A stretch of DNA of 64,000 nt from Atherinomorus stipes (lineage: Eukaryota > Chordata > Actinopteri > Atheriniformes > Atherinidae): NCBI GenBank assembly GCA_023101725.1, contig JALJCO010010480.1, positions 124,001 through 188,000 on the forward strand, read 5' to 3'. Every line of letters begins with the position of its first letter. Position 1 is the stretch's first letter. The position numbers and the translations under genes were made by a program. Below are positions 51,416 to 62,971 of the stretch, piece after piece. Below the pieces are notes generated by a model. The model did not search any database and was not told where the DNA came from. It worked only from the letters and a program-made list of their open reading frames with translations.

Positions 51416-53640
51416 GGACTGACAGGAGGACAAGACTGGCTAGAAGAGGGTTCAAGAGGAGAGGAAGACTGAGAAAGGAAGCACATACATGTTTAAATAT
51501 AAAGAGAGACAGTTCTGGTGTTGAGGACATTGTAGGAGACCAAATAAGTGGACAGAGGGACAGTCATGATGACTTCAATGGATTTGAAGCTCCAGTTTGA
51601 TCATACATTGGTTTATAGATAAGGAATTAGGTCAAAGGTGAACCCTTATCAGCAGATCTGGGAGAACTGATCAGGTTGTCATGACAACGGAGCCACCTGC
51701 ATGTGTAACGGAGTGACAGTTAATTACAGTTACACAGACTTTATGCTTGAGATTTCTATTGAAAACCAGCTTGGGACCACTCCCCGAACAACTGTCCACT
51801 GAGAGAAAACCGAAACAGATATCAAAATAATTTTTTTCACCGTGAGCGCCACGAGGCTTTGAGGAACTCAGGAATGTATTTTCCTATGTATTATCCTATG
51901 TATTAATGTTAACTAACGTTTAGGATTCGTTGTCCAGATTAAAATGGAGTTTAATAGGAGCAAAATGGTGACTTTCTGAGCTTTAGAGAGCCGTAGTTCG
52001 AAAAAACGGTGCATCTGACAGATTCTTTTGCAGAGGGCTGAAATGAAGACGAGGATTAAATCTACAAAATGATTAAATTTTGTTTCTGTGCTATTCCACT
52101 TCAATGCTCTCTAGAGCATTGGCAGCATAATAACAGAATGACAAGTCAGAGTAGCACTGTTCAAATGCAGAAAAAAAAATCGACCTTTGATTTGTTCTAA
52201 TTTTGCCTAATTGTGACTTAAATCTTCAAATCCTACTGCATGTCTGCGCTGCTGAACAGCATGCAAATTAACAGCGTTCTGCATCAGGTACAGTTGAGAC
52301 ATTGTGTCTCAACTGTAGCTACCTGATGACCACCTCACACATTTCACTAAATTATGTGAAGACCTGACATGCTACGATGTCATGGAATATCAGTTTGTAG
52401 TGCACAAAACAACGTTTGCAGATATAGAAGTTAACTTTAAAAGTAACATAAAGGGAGGGAGATATCTCAGTTCCCAAGTAGCCAGTGCGCATGATCACTC
52501 GGGGGCATAGTGACAGGAGCCACACACTATTTTTACACCCATTTCCATTGAGCAGTACAGTCCGGTACGCTGCGTTTCAGAAGTGGTCCAGCCCATTAAG
52601 GCGAGCATTTTCACTGCAAGTTCATCTTCCACTGAGCAGCTTCCAGGGCCTAAACCAAAAATCCCTAGCGAAGCCATCACGAGCTGCGCCACTGGTGACA
52701 CGTTACTAAAGTATGGCCGTAGGATGTTGACGCGTGTCCACGCATTATTAAATCATGGCAACAGATAATTTACATGTGGTAATGAGACAACCGAGTCGTG
52801 GCCATGTGTCACACGTGTGGAACTAACATAAAAAACTGGTGGCCAGTCGTTACTGATACATCAAGAACTTAAATCATATCCGTATGTTGTCCAAAAACTA
52901 ACTCAGCTGGCTGAAATATGGCGATATTAGGATTTCTCATGTAGGCCTATGGCTGGTAAAACTTCCTCCATCACTCCGATTCCAAAGATGATGCTTGTAA
53001 ATGATCATAAACATCATTATGAAGAAGGAAAATTGTTTTTACCCTCCTACGTCACGCCCAATGATGTGTAAATTCGAAAATAGTTTGCAATTTTATGCCA
53101 CGCGTTATCATTATCATGTTAATTATGTAGTGATAATCATGTTAGCTAACTTGTACACAATAAAGTGTACAACTTTACATATGGAAGTGGATTTCTTTTC
53201 CACATTTTTATTTTTGGCCTTTTTGGGGCGGCTAGGGACCATTTTGTCTTCATTTCATTTTAGATACTTCTTCAAAACTTTTGCTGCACGCTAGTGACTA
53301 GCTGGCTGCTGCGACTGGTGCTGCAGGTCACTGCAGCCACCAGCCAAGCCAAAACGGGAGCACAAACTGATGCTATAACGTTGTTTACTACGCTTACAAT
53401 GTCGTTTTCTTCGTAGTTTCGACTTTTCAGTGTCTTTCAGTTGATCTGGATCGTTTGCTGACGGCAGAAGAATCCAGAACTATCCCTTACAGTGTCTGAA
53501 TCCACAGCGACGTCTCCTTTCTGGATCAAACTTGTCAGAGCTGCTTTGGTTTTTCTAAAACTCTTTCTTCTCTGCTGCAGATGACAACATTCTCAGTGAT
53601 TGCTCCATCTTTGTTCTTTTCTATCATGCTCTTCCCTCAG
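51416..53640. other. Intergenic, no gene identified
   Basis: No exon or bounded transposon recognised. A hairpin lies at 52282-52328. 52490-52720 has frames on both strands without recognised domains, and CAGTACAGTCCGGTACGC looks like a repeat remnant. 53180-53300 has a GGGGCGGCTAGG patch. Confidence 0.4.
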
Positions 53641-55995
53641 CCATCCTCTAAACGTAAGGCTGGAACTGTCATGATCTCCATATGGGTATAATGGTTTTTG
53701 GTGGTTTTGGTTAACTGCTGTGACACGGCACCTGTATGCTCTAACACCTGCCCTGGCAGGTGCTTCAGTCAATGAGCTGGTCACTAGCTTTAATGCTAAC
53801 ATGCTGAGTGTCATGGATTCTATTGCTCCTATTAAGGTGAAGGTTATCTCTGGAAGGAAAAAGTCTCCATGGAGAAATTCCACACTGGTGAAAACTGGAA
53901 AGAGAGAGTGTCGGAAAGCTGAGCGCAGATGGAGAAAAACAAAACTACAGGTTCATTATGAGATCTATAAAGAGAAACTTCACTTTTATAATTTACAGCT
54001 GAGGAATGCAAGGAATTCGTATTTTTCTGACATCATCACTAAAAACGGTCATAATGCTCGGGCCTTATTTGCTACAGTCGACAGGCTAACAAACCCTCCT
54101 GTGTCAGTAGCACCTGAATTTTATTCCACCAAAGCCTGCAATGACTTTGCCAAATTCTTCACAGACAAAATCCAAATTATTTGACAAGCTGTTGGTTCAA
54201 CAACAGCAGGTTCAGGTCATGTACTGCGTCCACCAAGTCTAAACACCATGACACAGTTTTATCCCATTACTAGCAAAGAACTGGAGGACATCTTGCATCA
54301 ACTGAACTCCTCCTCTTGCTGTTTGGACATCCTGCCCACTGGTTTTTTAAAAAAAGGTCTCAAAGACCTTGGAGTCAGATCTGCTTCAGATTGTGAACTC
54401 CTCTCTAACGTCAGGTGTTTTCCCAGAGTCACTGAAAACAGCTGTGATCAAACCTCTGCTAAAAAAGGAGAATCTAGACAAGACACAGATGAGCAGCTAC
54501 AGGCCGATCTCCAATCTTCCATTTTTAAGTAAGATCATTGAAAAAGCAGCCTTTCACCAGCTAAATGACTTTTTAAGAGAAAACAACCGTTATGATGTCT
54601 TCCAGTCAGGTTTTAGACAGCACCACAGCACCGAGACTGCTCTGACCAAAGTCATGAATGACATATGTCTGAATACTGACACTGGAAAAATGTCAGTGTT
54701 GGTTTTACTGGATCTCAGTGCTGCATTTGATACAGTTGACCACATTATATTACTCCAACGACTGGAGAAGTGGGTGGGTCTCTCTAGTTCTGTACTAAAC
54801 TGGTTCAAAATGTACTTGGAGAACAGGAAGTACTTTGTGTCAGTAGGCAATTTTACATCTGAGCAGACAAAAATGACCTGCGGAGTTCCCCAGGGCTCTA
54901 TCCTGGGGCCTCTTCTGTTTAATAACTACATGCTCCCACTGGCCCAGGTTATAAAGAACAACAATATTAGTTACCATAGCTACGCAGATGATACACAGCT
55001 ATATATTACAGTATCACCAGGAGACCGGGGCCCTGTACAGGCTCTTGGTAAATGTATTGATGAGATTAATGACTGGATGTGCCTCAACTTTCTTCAGCTG
55101 AACAAAAACAAAACTGAGGTGATTGTTTTTGGAGCCAAAGAGAAACGACAGCAGGTTGTCAGGCAGAACTTCAGTCCATCCACCTAAAAACCACCAATCA
55201 GGCCAGAAATCTGGGTGTAGTGATGGACATCAGACCTAAACTTTGAAAAACACATCAAAGCGATCACTAAATCAGCCGACTATCACCTGAAGAACATCTC
55301 AAGGATAAAAGATCTGATGTCTCAGGAAAATCTGGAAAAACTAGTCCATCATTCATCTTCAGTCGGCTTGATTACTGTAACAGCGTCTTTACTGGTCTAC
55401 CTAAAAAACCAGTTAAACAGCTGCAGCTCATTCAGAACTCTGCTGCCCGAGTTCTCACAAAGACCAGAAAAGTGGACCACATCAGTCCAGTTCTCAGGTC
55501 TTTACACTGGCTGCCAGTCCATCAGAAGACTTTAAAGTTCTGCTGCTGGTCTATAAAGCTCTGAATGGTTTAGGCCCAAAATACATCAGTGACCTCTGAC
55601 CCAGTATGAACCTACTAGACCCCTCAGCCTCAGGTCATCTGGATCCGGTCTTTTATCAGTTCCCAGAGTCAGAACCAGACATGGAGAAGCTGCGTTCAGC
55701 TTCTATGCTCCACATGTCTGGAACAAACTCCCAGAAAGTCTCAGATCAGCTGAAACACTTAGTTTATTTAAATCCAGGTTGAAGACCCACCTGTTCTCAG
55801 CTGCATTTACGTAGATTTTATTCAAAAGTTAAAATCCGCACGTCTCTGTATTCTCTCTTTTTAATCTAAAATGCTTTAATTTTGAATCATGTTTCTAATC
55901 TTTTTTTTTCTCCCTTTTACTAATATTGTTTTATGTAAAGCACTTTGAATTGTTCTGTTCATGAAATGTGCTGTACAAATAAACTTGCCTTGCCT
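53640..55995 (+). mobile_element. L2-type LINE, 5' truncated and frame-broken
   Basis: 53720-54184 encodes the linker region (NELVTSFNANMLSVMDSIAP, SGRKKSPWRNS). 54369-55187 encodes the reverse transcriptase: [65 protein letters not shown] and the catalytic YADDTQLY, all readable. Later frames give the C-terminal fragments. The 3' end has GCACTTTGAATTG, GTACAAATAAACTTGCCTTG and a short CTTGC repeat, as in L2 elements. A stop at 54182-54184 and frame changes near 54370 and 55190 disable it; the endonuclease half is missing. Confidence 0.85.
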
Positions 55996-56489
55996 ATGCC
56001 CAAAATTTTTTCTCACTGAGATAAAACCAAATTCAGATTTTATAATAACTCTGTTTTTGGACACCCAGTTATTAGGATTCCAAATGTAAGGCTTGAAAAC
56101 TATGAGAAACATACGTAATAGGTAGGGAGGACGAAGACCAAGGAGGCTGATTATCTGTCAGCTTAGAGGCCGGTGCTTGCTACTCCATCGTAGGACCATA
56201 AGAGACAAACACTCATTTTTAGAGAAAGTCAGCTGTGCTGTAAGGCGACCATAAGTTCCTGGAAAGAATCCACAAGCACACAGACCGTCCACAGCCCCTG
56301 CTCAGACGGTCAGGTCAAAGCAGGGGCTGTGACCTGAAATCAGACTAACAGGAATCATATGATGGATTTGTTTGGATCAAATTTAACTGTATCCACAGCT
56401 GCACTGTCAGAAATGTTTCTAAAATTTAGAGTAAAAAACTGCAAAATGCCAACAGTAAAACAACTGTAAATTTGAAACCAGTATACTAG
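55996..56489. other. Unassigned, with a 13-bp hairpin
   Basis: No gene. CACAGCCCCTGCT at 56290-56302 pairs with AGCAGGGGCTGTG at 56319-56331 across a 16-nt loop. 56400-56480 carries AGTAAAAAACTG-type sequence of an old repeat. Confidence 0.4.
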
Positions 56490-57711
56490 TGTATGGACCC
56501 TTCTCACGTGTGGTTGCGTGGGCAACGTACGTGGATGGCAGAAACATCAACACAGCAGGTTTACTGCTGCAGCAGCATTTTAACTCCATAGAAAATCCTG
56601 GTACCTTCCTGCTTTGTCTTTGGATGCACCGATCGACATTCCAGGATGGGATTAAATTTTCCAGGCCGCCTGCTGACCTTGAGCGGCAAGTTCAATGGGA
56701 TGCTGCCATAAAACGTGATAAATGTAAGTGGAAACATGGGAGATCAGGTAGCAGCCGGTAGCAGCTCTGATGTCGGTGGTGAGTTTCCTGCTGATTCTGT
56801 TTTTGGTAGCCTTAAGTTTATTAATATAAAAAAAAAAAGAGATGCGAAAAAAAGAAAAGGACCAGACGCTTCACGTTTGTCAGCTGTTCAGAGACAAACA
56901 GACGTGTGACGGAGGATTATTCTGTCTCCTTCAGGTAAACATGAGACAGCCCGTTGTCCCCAGCTTATGTCCCGTCCAGCTTCGTGTTTGTCTGCGATCC
57001 AGATAAAAAAAGGTGAAAGGAAGATCTGGAAACGTGTGCAAGAAGACAACAAGCTAACGGGAGTTTTCAGTTCTCAGTGTTAATAAAACTTACAAACTTC
57101 TATTTTCCTTTGAGGTGTTAATAAACTAAACCCTCATAAAACAGTATTTTTCTCAGTTATTGTAACGTTAACTCATAAATATAATGTGGAGACGTCCATA
57201 ATGTTGACATGGTGTTAACGTTATCTGCTCCGCTGTTTTCATCTCTGACATAAAGAGGAAATTCTTTGTCTGGGAAACTTTCCACAGCTGAAGGTCTGAT
57301 ACCGTCCTGCACCAGATATTTCGAAGCTTCTAACAACGTGTAATCTTTCATTTCTGCTCCTGTGAAGTGCGACTGTCGATGGGCGAGGTTGTAAATGTCA
57401 TGCTAAGCTAATCAGGCAGCAACAGCTCTGTCTGGTTGCAGTTTTGGAGGTTTGGAAACCAGGATTTGGAAAAATCGTAGCGGTCTTGCACACCAACAAG
57501 TGCAGATTTATTGAAAATATGGCTTTCTGAGCTGGAAACATAAAAGCTGAACTGGCTTAAAAAGACTAAAGTCATGTAAAATCGTCATTAATGAAACAGC
57601 TCACAGCAAGTTTACGTCACCACTGAATGCTGCAGTGGTCCAGGCGAGCTTTCTGCCACCCAGCATGGCTGCGTGACCGAATAGTCACGTGACGGAGAGG
57701 GGTCTATAAGA
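56490..57711. mobile_element. Terminal-inverted-repeat element with a THAP-like fragment
   Basis: The left TATGGACCCTTCTCACGTG mirrors the right CACGTGACGGAGAGGGGTC then TATA, and GGATGGCAGAA mirrors TTCTGCCACCC. The plus frame at 56489-56761 includes DGIKFSRPPADLERQVQW then DAAIKRDK, resembling the second half of a THAP DNA-binding domain, though the first cysteine pair is reduced to CLWMH. A minus frame (57157-57351) is uncharacterised. Could be a non-autonomous relative of P or Kolobok transposons. Confidence 0.45.
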
Positions 57712-57731
57712 TACATGTAATTACTGTAAAT

Positions 57732-58030
57732 AAAGAAATGGTGTTGAACTGTACCTTTAACTGTAACAACATGATAAAGACAATTTTGCTGTAAAAATTA
57801 TAAACGTGTGGTAAGATTAAGAGGGAAATACTGTAATCTCACAAATATGTAATCACACTAAAATGAACAGCATTTAGCTGATGAGTACTTTTACATTTAT
57901 GCTATAAAACTGTTTGCAATTCAGCAAGAATACACCTTAATTTAAATAAGATGTTAAAAAATATGGTAATTTTTCCTTTTAAATTTAAAGAAAAACTAAT
58001 AAACCACCGCAAGTTAACATGGACATCACC
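57732..58030 (+). repeat. 299-bp direct repeat, left copy
   Basis: From AAAGAAATGGTG to GACATCACC. Identical by eye to 60335-60633 except one base (G here, A there, in CAACATRATAAAG). It borders the left edge of the 2.3-kb insert. Confidence 0.95.
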
Positions 58031-60334
58031 TGCTCCCCAGTTTTAACCACACTTAGACACCTAAACACATAAAATAACAACAGCTCACAACCACTTCTGA
58101 GGGGCGGGCCATATAGTGTGTGGAAGGAGAGAGGGGCCGGTTGGGGGGTCATGCCCCCTACGCGACCCCACTCCCGGCATGACTTGGCACTGCCCCTTAG
58201 TTTTAACTGCAAACAACACACATCTTACACACACAGTCATGAGCGGGGGGTGGGGGGGGGGGGGGGGGGGCAGGGTCCTTTCATACCCCGGTCTCCCGGG
58301 GCGCTACTGGGGGGGAGGGGGGGGACAGTGGCTGCTTCACGCGCCAGTGGTTAAGGCTGGCTGCATTGCGGGGGATCTGCTGGCCTGGGGGATGCCTGGC
58401 CTGCTGCGTCCGGGGGTGGGGGATGGGGGTGGTGGTGGGGGGGGACGTGTTGGGGGCTTGGAGCTCACGGCTCCTTCCCCGGCCCGAGCTACCACTCAGG
58501 AGGCACGAGGGCATGGGCAAGAGAGAGGTGGGTATGTAAGAATAATGAATGAGAGTGTGAAAGAGGAAATGTGGGAGGGAGGAACTTGGGCTGGAAGAGG
58601 GAGGAGATGTGGGTAAGTGGTTGAAGGAAAGGGGGGATGGAGGAAGGAGTGGCATGCTCGTGAGTGTCTAGTAGGGATGGTCATGAGGGGCTGAAGGAAG
58701 GAAGGGCGGGAGTGTGATAGGTCAGAGGGATGGGCGGGGCTGGACATGTAAGGGGGGGACTGTATGGGGTATTGGGGGTATAGGGAGGTGGGGGCGTATG
58801 TGTGGGGGGGTAGGGAGGGGGTTGGTGCAGTTATGTGGGGGGAGTGCATGTGTGTGTTAGAGGGTATGAGGAGGTGGGGGTAGGTGTGGACGGTAGAGGG
58901 AGGAGAGTGTTGGGGGGTGGAGGGAGGAGTGAGTGTGGGTATGTAAGGTCGGAGAGCGGAGTGGGTGGGTGTATGTGTGTGTATGGGGGGTACACGGAGG
59001 TGTTGGGTAGGGCTGGGCGGTGTGGGCGGAGGTTCGTATCTCGGTGTTCGTGCCGGGCATCTTGGTGTCGGTGTGGTGCGGTGTGGCTGCGGGTTGGTTG
59101 GGGGCCGGGCGCTTTGGTGGGGGGTGTGGTTTTGTTTGTGGCTTCCGGGGCTTTGTATGCGGGGCGGGCGCAGGGGGGGATCTGTATCTTGTATGTGGTT
59201 GCTCTTGCGGTATTGATGTCTTGAGTGCCCGGGTCTCGATGCGGGGGCGGTGACGGTATATCTTTCAGCCCTAGTGTTGGGGTAGGTGTGTGGGGAGGTG
59301 TGTGTGTGAGCGTGGTGGCGGGCTAGGGGGTGGTAGAGGTGGTGGCGCCCTGGTGTCAGGTGTGTGGGGCAGGGACGTTGGGGTGGGGGCTGGCCTGCCC
59401 TGGGGGGCGTCGTCTGGGGGGTCCGGTCCTCCTGGGTTTCGGTTGGGCCGCCCGGGTCCGGGGGGGGTGGCTGCTCCTGGGCGCTTGGGCCCTGGGCCCG
59501 GCGCTGTCTCCGCTCCGGGGGACGCCCGGCGCCCGGGTGGGGTCGGCAGCTGCTGGTCTTGGTCCGCTGGGGCCTGGGCCCCCAGACTGCAGGGGGCTCC
59601 GGCTGGGGCCGCCTTTGCCGCCCTTCGGGGGGATGCATGTCCGCTCTTTGGGGGGGGGGTAGCTGGGATCTGGGCCTCTGGGTGGCTGCTGGGGGCATGG
59701 GTCGTGAGCCTTGCGGGCTTTCTCCTCCTTGCAGAGACGAGGCTGCATCTGCATGACTGTATCACCACGGAGACCCTTTATTATGCATGTTGACACTGTG
59801 ACACTGCTTCCCATTGCGATGACTAGGTTGTACCTCTTCTCTACTTCCCATTGCGATGACTAGGTTGTACCTCTTCTCTACTTCCCATTGCGATGACTAG
59901 GTTGTACCTCTTCTCTGCGTAGTTCTGCGTGTGTTTGTGTGTGTTTGTATGATTTTGTTTTCCAACAGAGACCTTGGTTGTTTAGGGATTGCGGTACAGA
60001 TGTACCAGTGAACTGTGTAAGTGGATCCATGTTTTCTCTCCTCTCTCTCTTCCTCTTCCTTACTCCTTTCTCTCTGTTTCACTTTCTATCATTACCTCTG
60101 TTAACTTTCATTTCTCCCTTGTCAGGCCCAGCAGTATGAAATGGAATGGTGTAATAGACAAATGTTTAAATAAAGAAATAAAATGAATAAACATGATATC
60201 AAGTGGAGCCTTATGTTCATAAAGCTCCGCTTGGTAAAGCAAAACTGTTCAACAGAATAAAGCAATCAGATTTCCATTCTGCTTGCTTCGATGCTGGACA
60301 GGACAAGTAAAAGAAAAAAAAAAAAAAAAAAAAA
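58031..60334 (+). mobile_element. 5'-truncated poly(A)-tailed retrotransposon insert, G-rich
   Basis: 2.3 kb between two near-identical 299-bp repeats. It has no reverse transcriptase; 58100-59700 is extremely G-rich on the plus strand (one run of about 27 mixed-free Gs near 58246), 59807-59917 holds three 37-bp tandem units, AATAAA occurs several times near 60170-60265, and it ends in a poly(A) run at 60314-60334. This fits a LINE 3' end or a LINE-mobilised transcript; G-rich 3' UTR tracts are known in L1-type elements. Confidence 0.65.
59807..59917 (+). repeat. Three 37-bp tandem units
   Basis: Units start at 59807, 59844 and 59881, each CTTCCCATTGCGATGACTAG then GTTGTACCTCTTCTCTA; essentially identical, so recently expanded. 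Lies within the G-rich insert's 3' part. Confidence 0.95.
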
Positions 60335-60633
60335 AAAGAAATGGTGTTGAACTGTACCTTTAACTGTAACAACATAATAAAGACAATTTTGCTGTAAAAA
60401 TTATAAACGTGTGGTAAGATTAAGAGGGAAATACTGTAATCTCACAAATATGTAATCACACTAAAATGAACAGCATTTAGCTGATGAGTACTTTTACATT
60501 TATGCTATAAAACTGTTTGCAATTCAGCAAGAATACACCTTAATTTAAATAAGATGTTAAAAAATATGGTAATTTTTCCTTTTAAATTTAAAGAAAAACT
60601 AATAAACCACCGCAAGTTAACATGGACATCACC
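60335..60633 (+). repeat. 299-bp direct repeat, right copy
   Basis: Second copy of 57732-58030, immediately after the poly(A) tail of the insert. Same length, one substitution, no indel. Confidence 0.95.
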
Positions 60634-61289
60634 AGGAAGCAACATATGACGTCATCACTCATGACGAGAGCCGTCGTCCACGAAGCCGCTTTGAGCGAAG
60701 CCTGAAACGCAGCAGGGGCTCCGGTGGTAGAGCAAAGGGTGGTGGTTCAAATCCTGCCCCCGTAGTCATCTGTTGATGTGTCCTTCCTTCACCCTCCTTA
60801 CCTCCAGTGAGGGTGTCACTAAACGTATGTGCTTATTTCTACAGAACATTACTGTAGATCGGGTTATGATGTATCATTCTTTAATTGTAATTTACTGTAA
60901 AAAACAAAGACAAAAACAAACACATCAACACTATTTAACCTTGTAACTCACAGCTCTAAAGCCATGCCGTAATGTCTTATACATGGTCACCATATTTTTT
61001 GCGGTAAAATTCTGGCAACCACAGCTGCCAGTAGTTTACCGTAAAACATATCATACACAAAGCTGAGTTAGGGAAGCAAAGCTCCGCCGGGGGGGGCTCC
61101 ACCGGGGGGGCTGCTGGCTCAGACATCCACACGCTCGCTGTCTCCTGGAGTGTTTATCTGACTCTGAGGTGCATGTCTTGCCTCTCACGAGCATTTGTTT
61201 GTCTCCAGGCGGATTTCAGCCACTGTGTTCGTGGGTTTAGGCCTTGAGCTGATTCACAAAATCCTCTCTCTGAATTAGTCCTCCTCAGC
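60634..61289. mobile_element. SINE remnant and old TACTGTAAAA repeat
   Basis: 60715-60860 reads GCTCCGGTGGTAGAGCAAAG then GTGGTTCAAATCCTGCCCC and GTGTCCTTCCTTCACCCTCC, a shortened copy of the SINE type at 48839. 60890-61060 (TTTACTGTAAAAAAC, CAACCACAGCTGCCAGTAG, TTTACCGTAAAAC) is a common fish dispersed repeat. 61080-61130 has G-rich GGGGGGGCTCCACC. Confidence 0.6.
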
Positions 61290-62058
61290 TGCCTCCCCCG
61301 CCAAAAGCGGCAGCTCTGACTGGTCCGGGCGGCGGGTTCAGCACCTCGGACAGCGAACCTCCTGATAGGCTGGAACCCGCCAGCGGCCAATGGCTTCCGC
61401 GATGCGGCTGCGGCACGCGCGAGCCCGCAGCATCAGCGGAGGCAGCAGCATCCCGGCCGCAGCCAATCAGAGGGCGGCGATTCTCTCCCACATCCAACCC
61501 GAATAACTGCAGATGCCCGCATCCATCCGCCTCTCCGGAGCAGGTCTGCATGGAGGGACGGAGCTGACATGTTGGATATCACAGAGGCGGATTCAGCTCC
61601 TTTATGTTGCTTTAACCTTTTAGATCAGTACCTGAGGTGTTATTTCTTCATGTGTGGGGAGGTGTGAACGAGCCTGCGCATCGGAGCGAGACATCAACAG
61701 CTACGACCGTCAATGGAAGACATCTTTGCGCTCGCTCCAAGCGCAGGAGTGAAGCATTTATCCACCAGCGCTCTGCTTCTGGTTCCCACGCGACAGGTGA
61801 GGGGCTGCTCATAAACGAAGATTTACACACGGCAGAAGCCCCCCCGCGAGAAAAGCTGTGGTTGGAGGGGGGGGATCTAGGTTATTATCCGGGACTGAAC
61901 CATTTTCACGCCCTGGACCCGGAGATCAGGCGGCTCCTGGTGGCGCTGTGGATCCCGGGACTGGATCGCGTCTCTCCAGTTTGCCCAGCAGCCAGGGGGG
62001 GGGGGGGGGGTCTGGGTGGGATTCATGGATTCCTCAAGAACAGAGGATTGATTAGAAG
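61290..62058 (+). promoter_or_regulatory. CpG-rich promoter and probable first exon of a plus-strand gene
   Basis: CpG density jumps relative to the surroundings. CCAAT boxes lie at 61387-61391 and 61463-61467, the second followed by GAGGGCGGCG. A strong donor CAG/gtgagg follows 61796 and another AAG/gtagga follows 62058, so one or two first-exon ends are possible. No TATA box. The downstream exons would lie beyond the window. The gene cannot be named. Confidence 0.5.
61713..61796 (+). CDS. Possible first coding exon, unknown gene (partial)
   Basis: An ATG at 61713 opens 28 codons (MEDIFALAPSAGVKH...) ending exactly in phase at the CAG/gtgagg donor. The start context is CAATGG with T at -3, so it is moderate. 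No similarity is recognised. Alternatively the whole exon is 5' UTR, and the longer frame from 61637 is an upstream frame. Confidence 0.25.
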
Positions 62059-62726
62059 GTAGGAAAACGGAGGGCTGATGCGCGTGCCAACATCTTCTTT
62101 CTTCTGTAACCGGGAGAATGTTGGAAAAGTCCAAACCTCCTCCATTCTGCGGCTCTAATGTCCTGTTGCTCAAAACACGAAACACGCAGCGTCATTTGTG
62201 GATGTTTGCGCCACAGAGGCTTTAAAAGCGCCGCTTATAAGCGGGTGTTTCTGGGGCTGTCTTGTGTCGGGAGGGAGGGGGTGGATACAAGGCTTCCATT
62301 TTGAAGCTAAGATGGATGCTTGCGCACATTTCTTCAGCCTCTCTGAGGCCTTTTCTTGGTTCTTATATAATGCTGATGAGCGCTGGTGGGCCGCGCGAGC
62401 GCTGCCTCCATATGCGACAGTATGTTGCTACGGTGTGTGCACTTGACCTCTAACATGGAAACCGGTTCTTTATGTGGTGTGCAGACATAAAAGCATCAAA
62501 GCATTCCTGCAGAACAATTCAACAGTTTAGCTTTTTCAGATGATCTTTTACATGAGAGGAACATTAGAGAGCTGGAGTTTAAATGGAAATGATTTCAAAC
62601 TGATCTGAAAGAAAGCTGCAGCTAAACTCATGTTATGTGAAATTCCGACCAAATGTGGCAATTGACGGTCCTGTCACTATGCCTCCGAATCTTCATGTTC
62701 CCTGATTCCATGGCCATGGAGATGTC
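62059..62726. other. Putative intron 1 of the plus-strand gene
   Basis: Nothing recognised; CpG density falls off after about 62420. GGAGGGAGGGGGTGG at 62268-62282 could form a G-quadruplex. Confidence 0.35.
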
Positions 62727-62805
62727 CCTTTGGCTGACTGGTTAGCACGCTTGACTCGTACCCGGGAGTATGGGGATCGAATCCCGCCCGGGCCCTCCCT
62801 TCTCC
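62727..62805 (+). mobile_element. tRNA-like SINE head or tRNA pseudogene
   Basis: TTTGGCTGACTGGTTAGCAC resembles an A box/D arm and GGGGATCGAATCCCG a B box/T arm, with GACTCGTACCC where an anticodon arm would be. The acceptor ends do not pair, so it is not a functional tRNA. Confidence 0.55.
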
Positions 62806-62971
62806 TGCCACACAAAATTAAAAGTTTTCCTCCAAGGAACCTGAACAAAAAGATGAGTGAGTGTAGATTTTCTTCGCATGTCTTCCTCCTCTTTCCTTCA
62901 AAGGGAAAAAGCTTTTTTCACTTCTAAAAATAACTTTCTGATCAGTTAATCTTTGTGGTAACAGGTTTTCC

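Noticed and set aside
50579..51433. 284-codon minus-strand frame
   Set aside because: Composed only of tandem SQSLSVYLS-type peptides generated by GACA/GATA repeats that contain no stop in this frame.
52282..52328. microRNA precursor
   Set aside because: Stem of 20 bp and 3-nt loop are too short for a normal vertebrate pre-miRNA.
58496..59698. 400-codon minus-strand proline-rich frame and overlapping frames on both strands
   Set aside because: Antisense of a G-rich retrotransposon 3' region; lack of stops follows from composition, and all frames are open together.
57732..60633. Complete LTR retrotransposon with 299-bp LTRs
   Set aside because: No tRNA primer-binding site after the left repeat, no gag/pol, no short flanking duplication, and a poly(A) tail precedes the right copy. 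Kept only as an alternative.
62727..62805. Functional tRNA gene
   Set aside because: A- and B-box-like segments exist but acceptor stem ends do not pair and the arms are imperfect.
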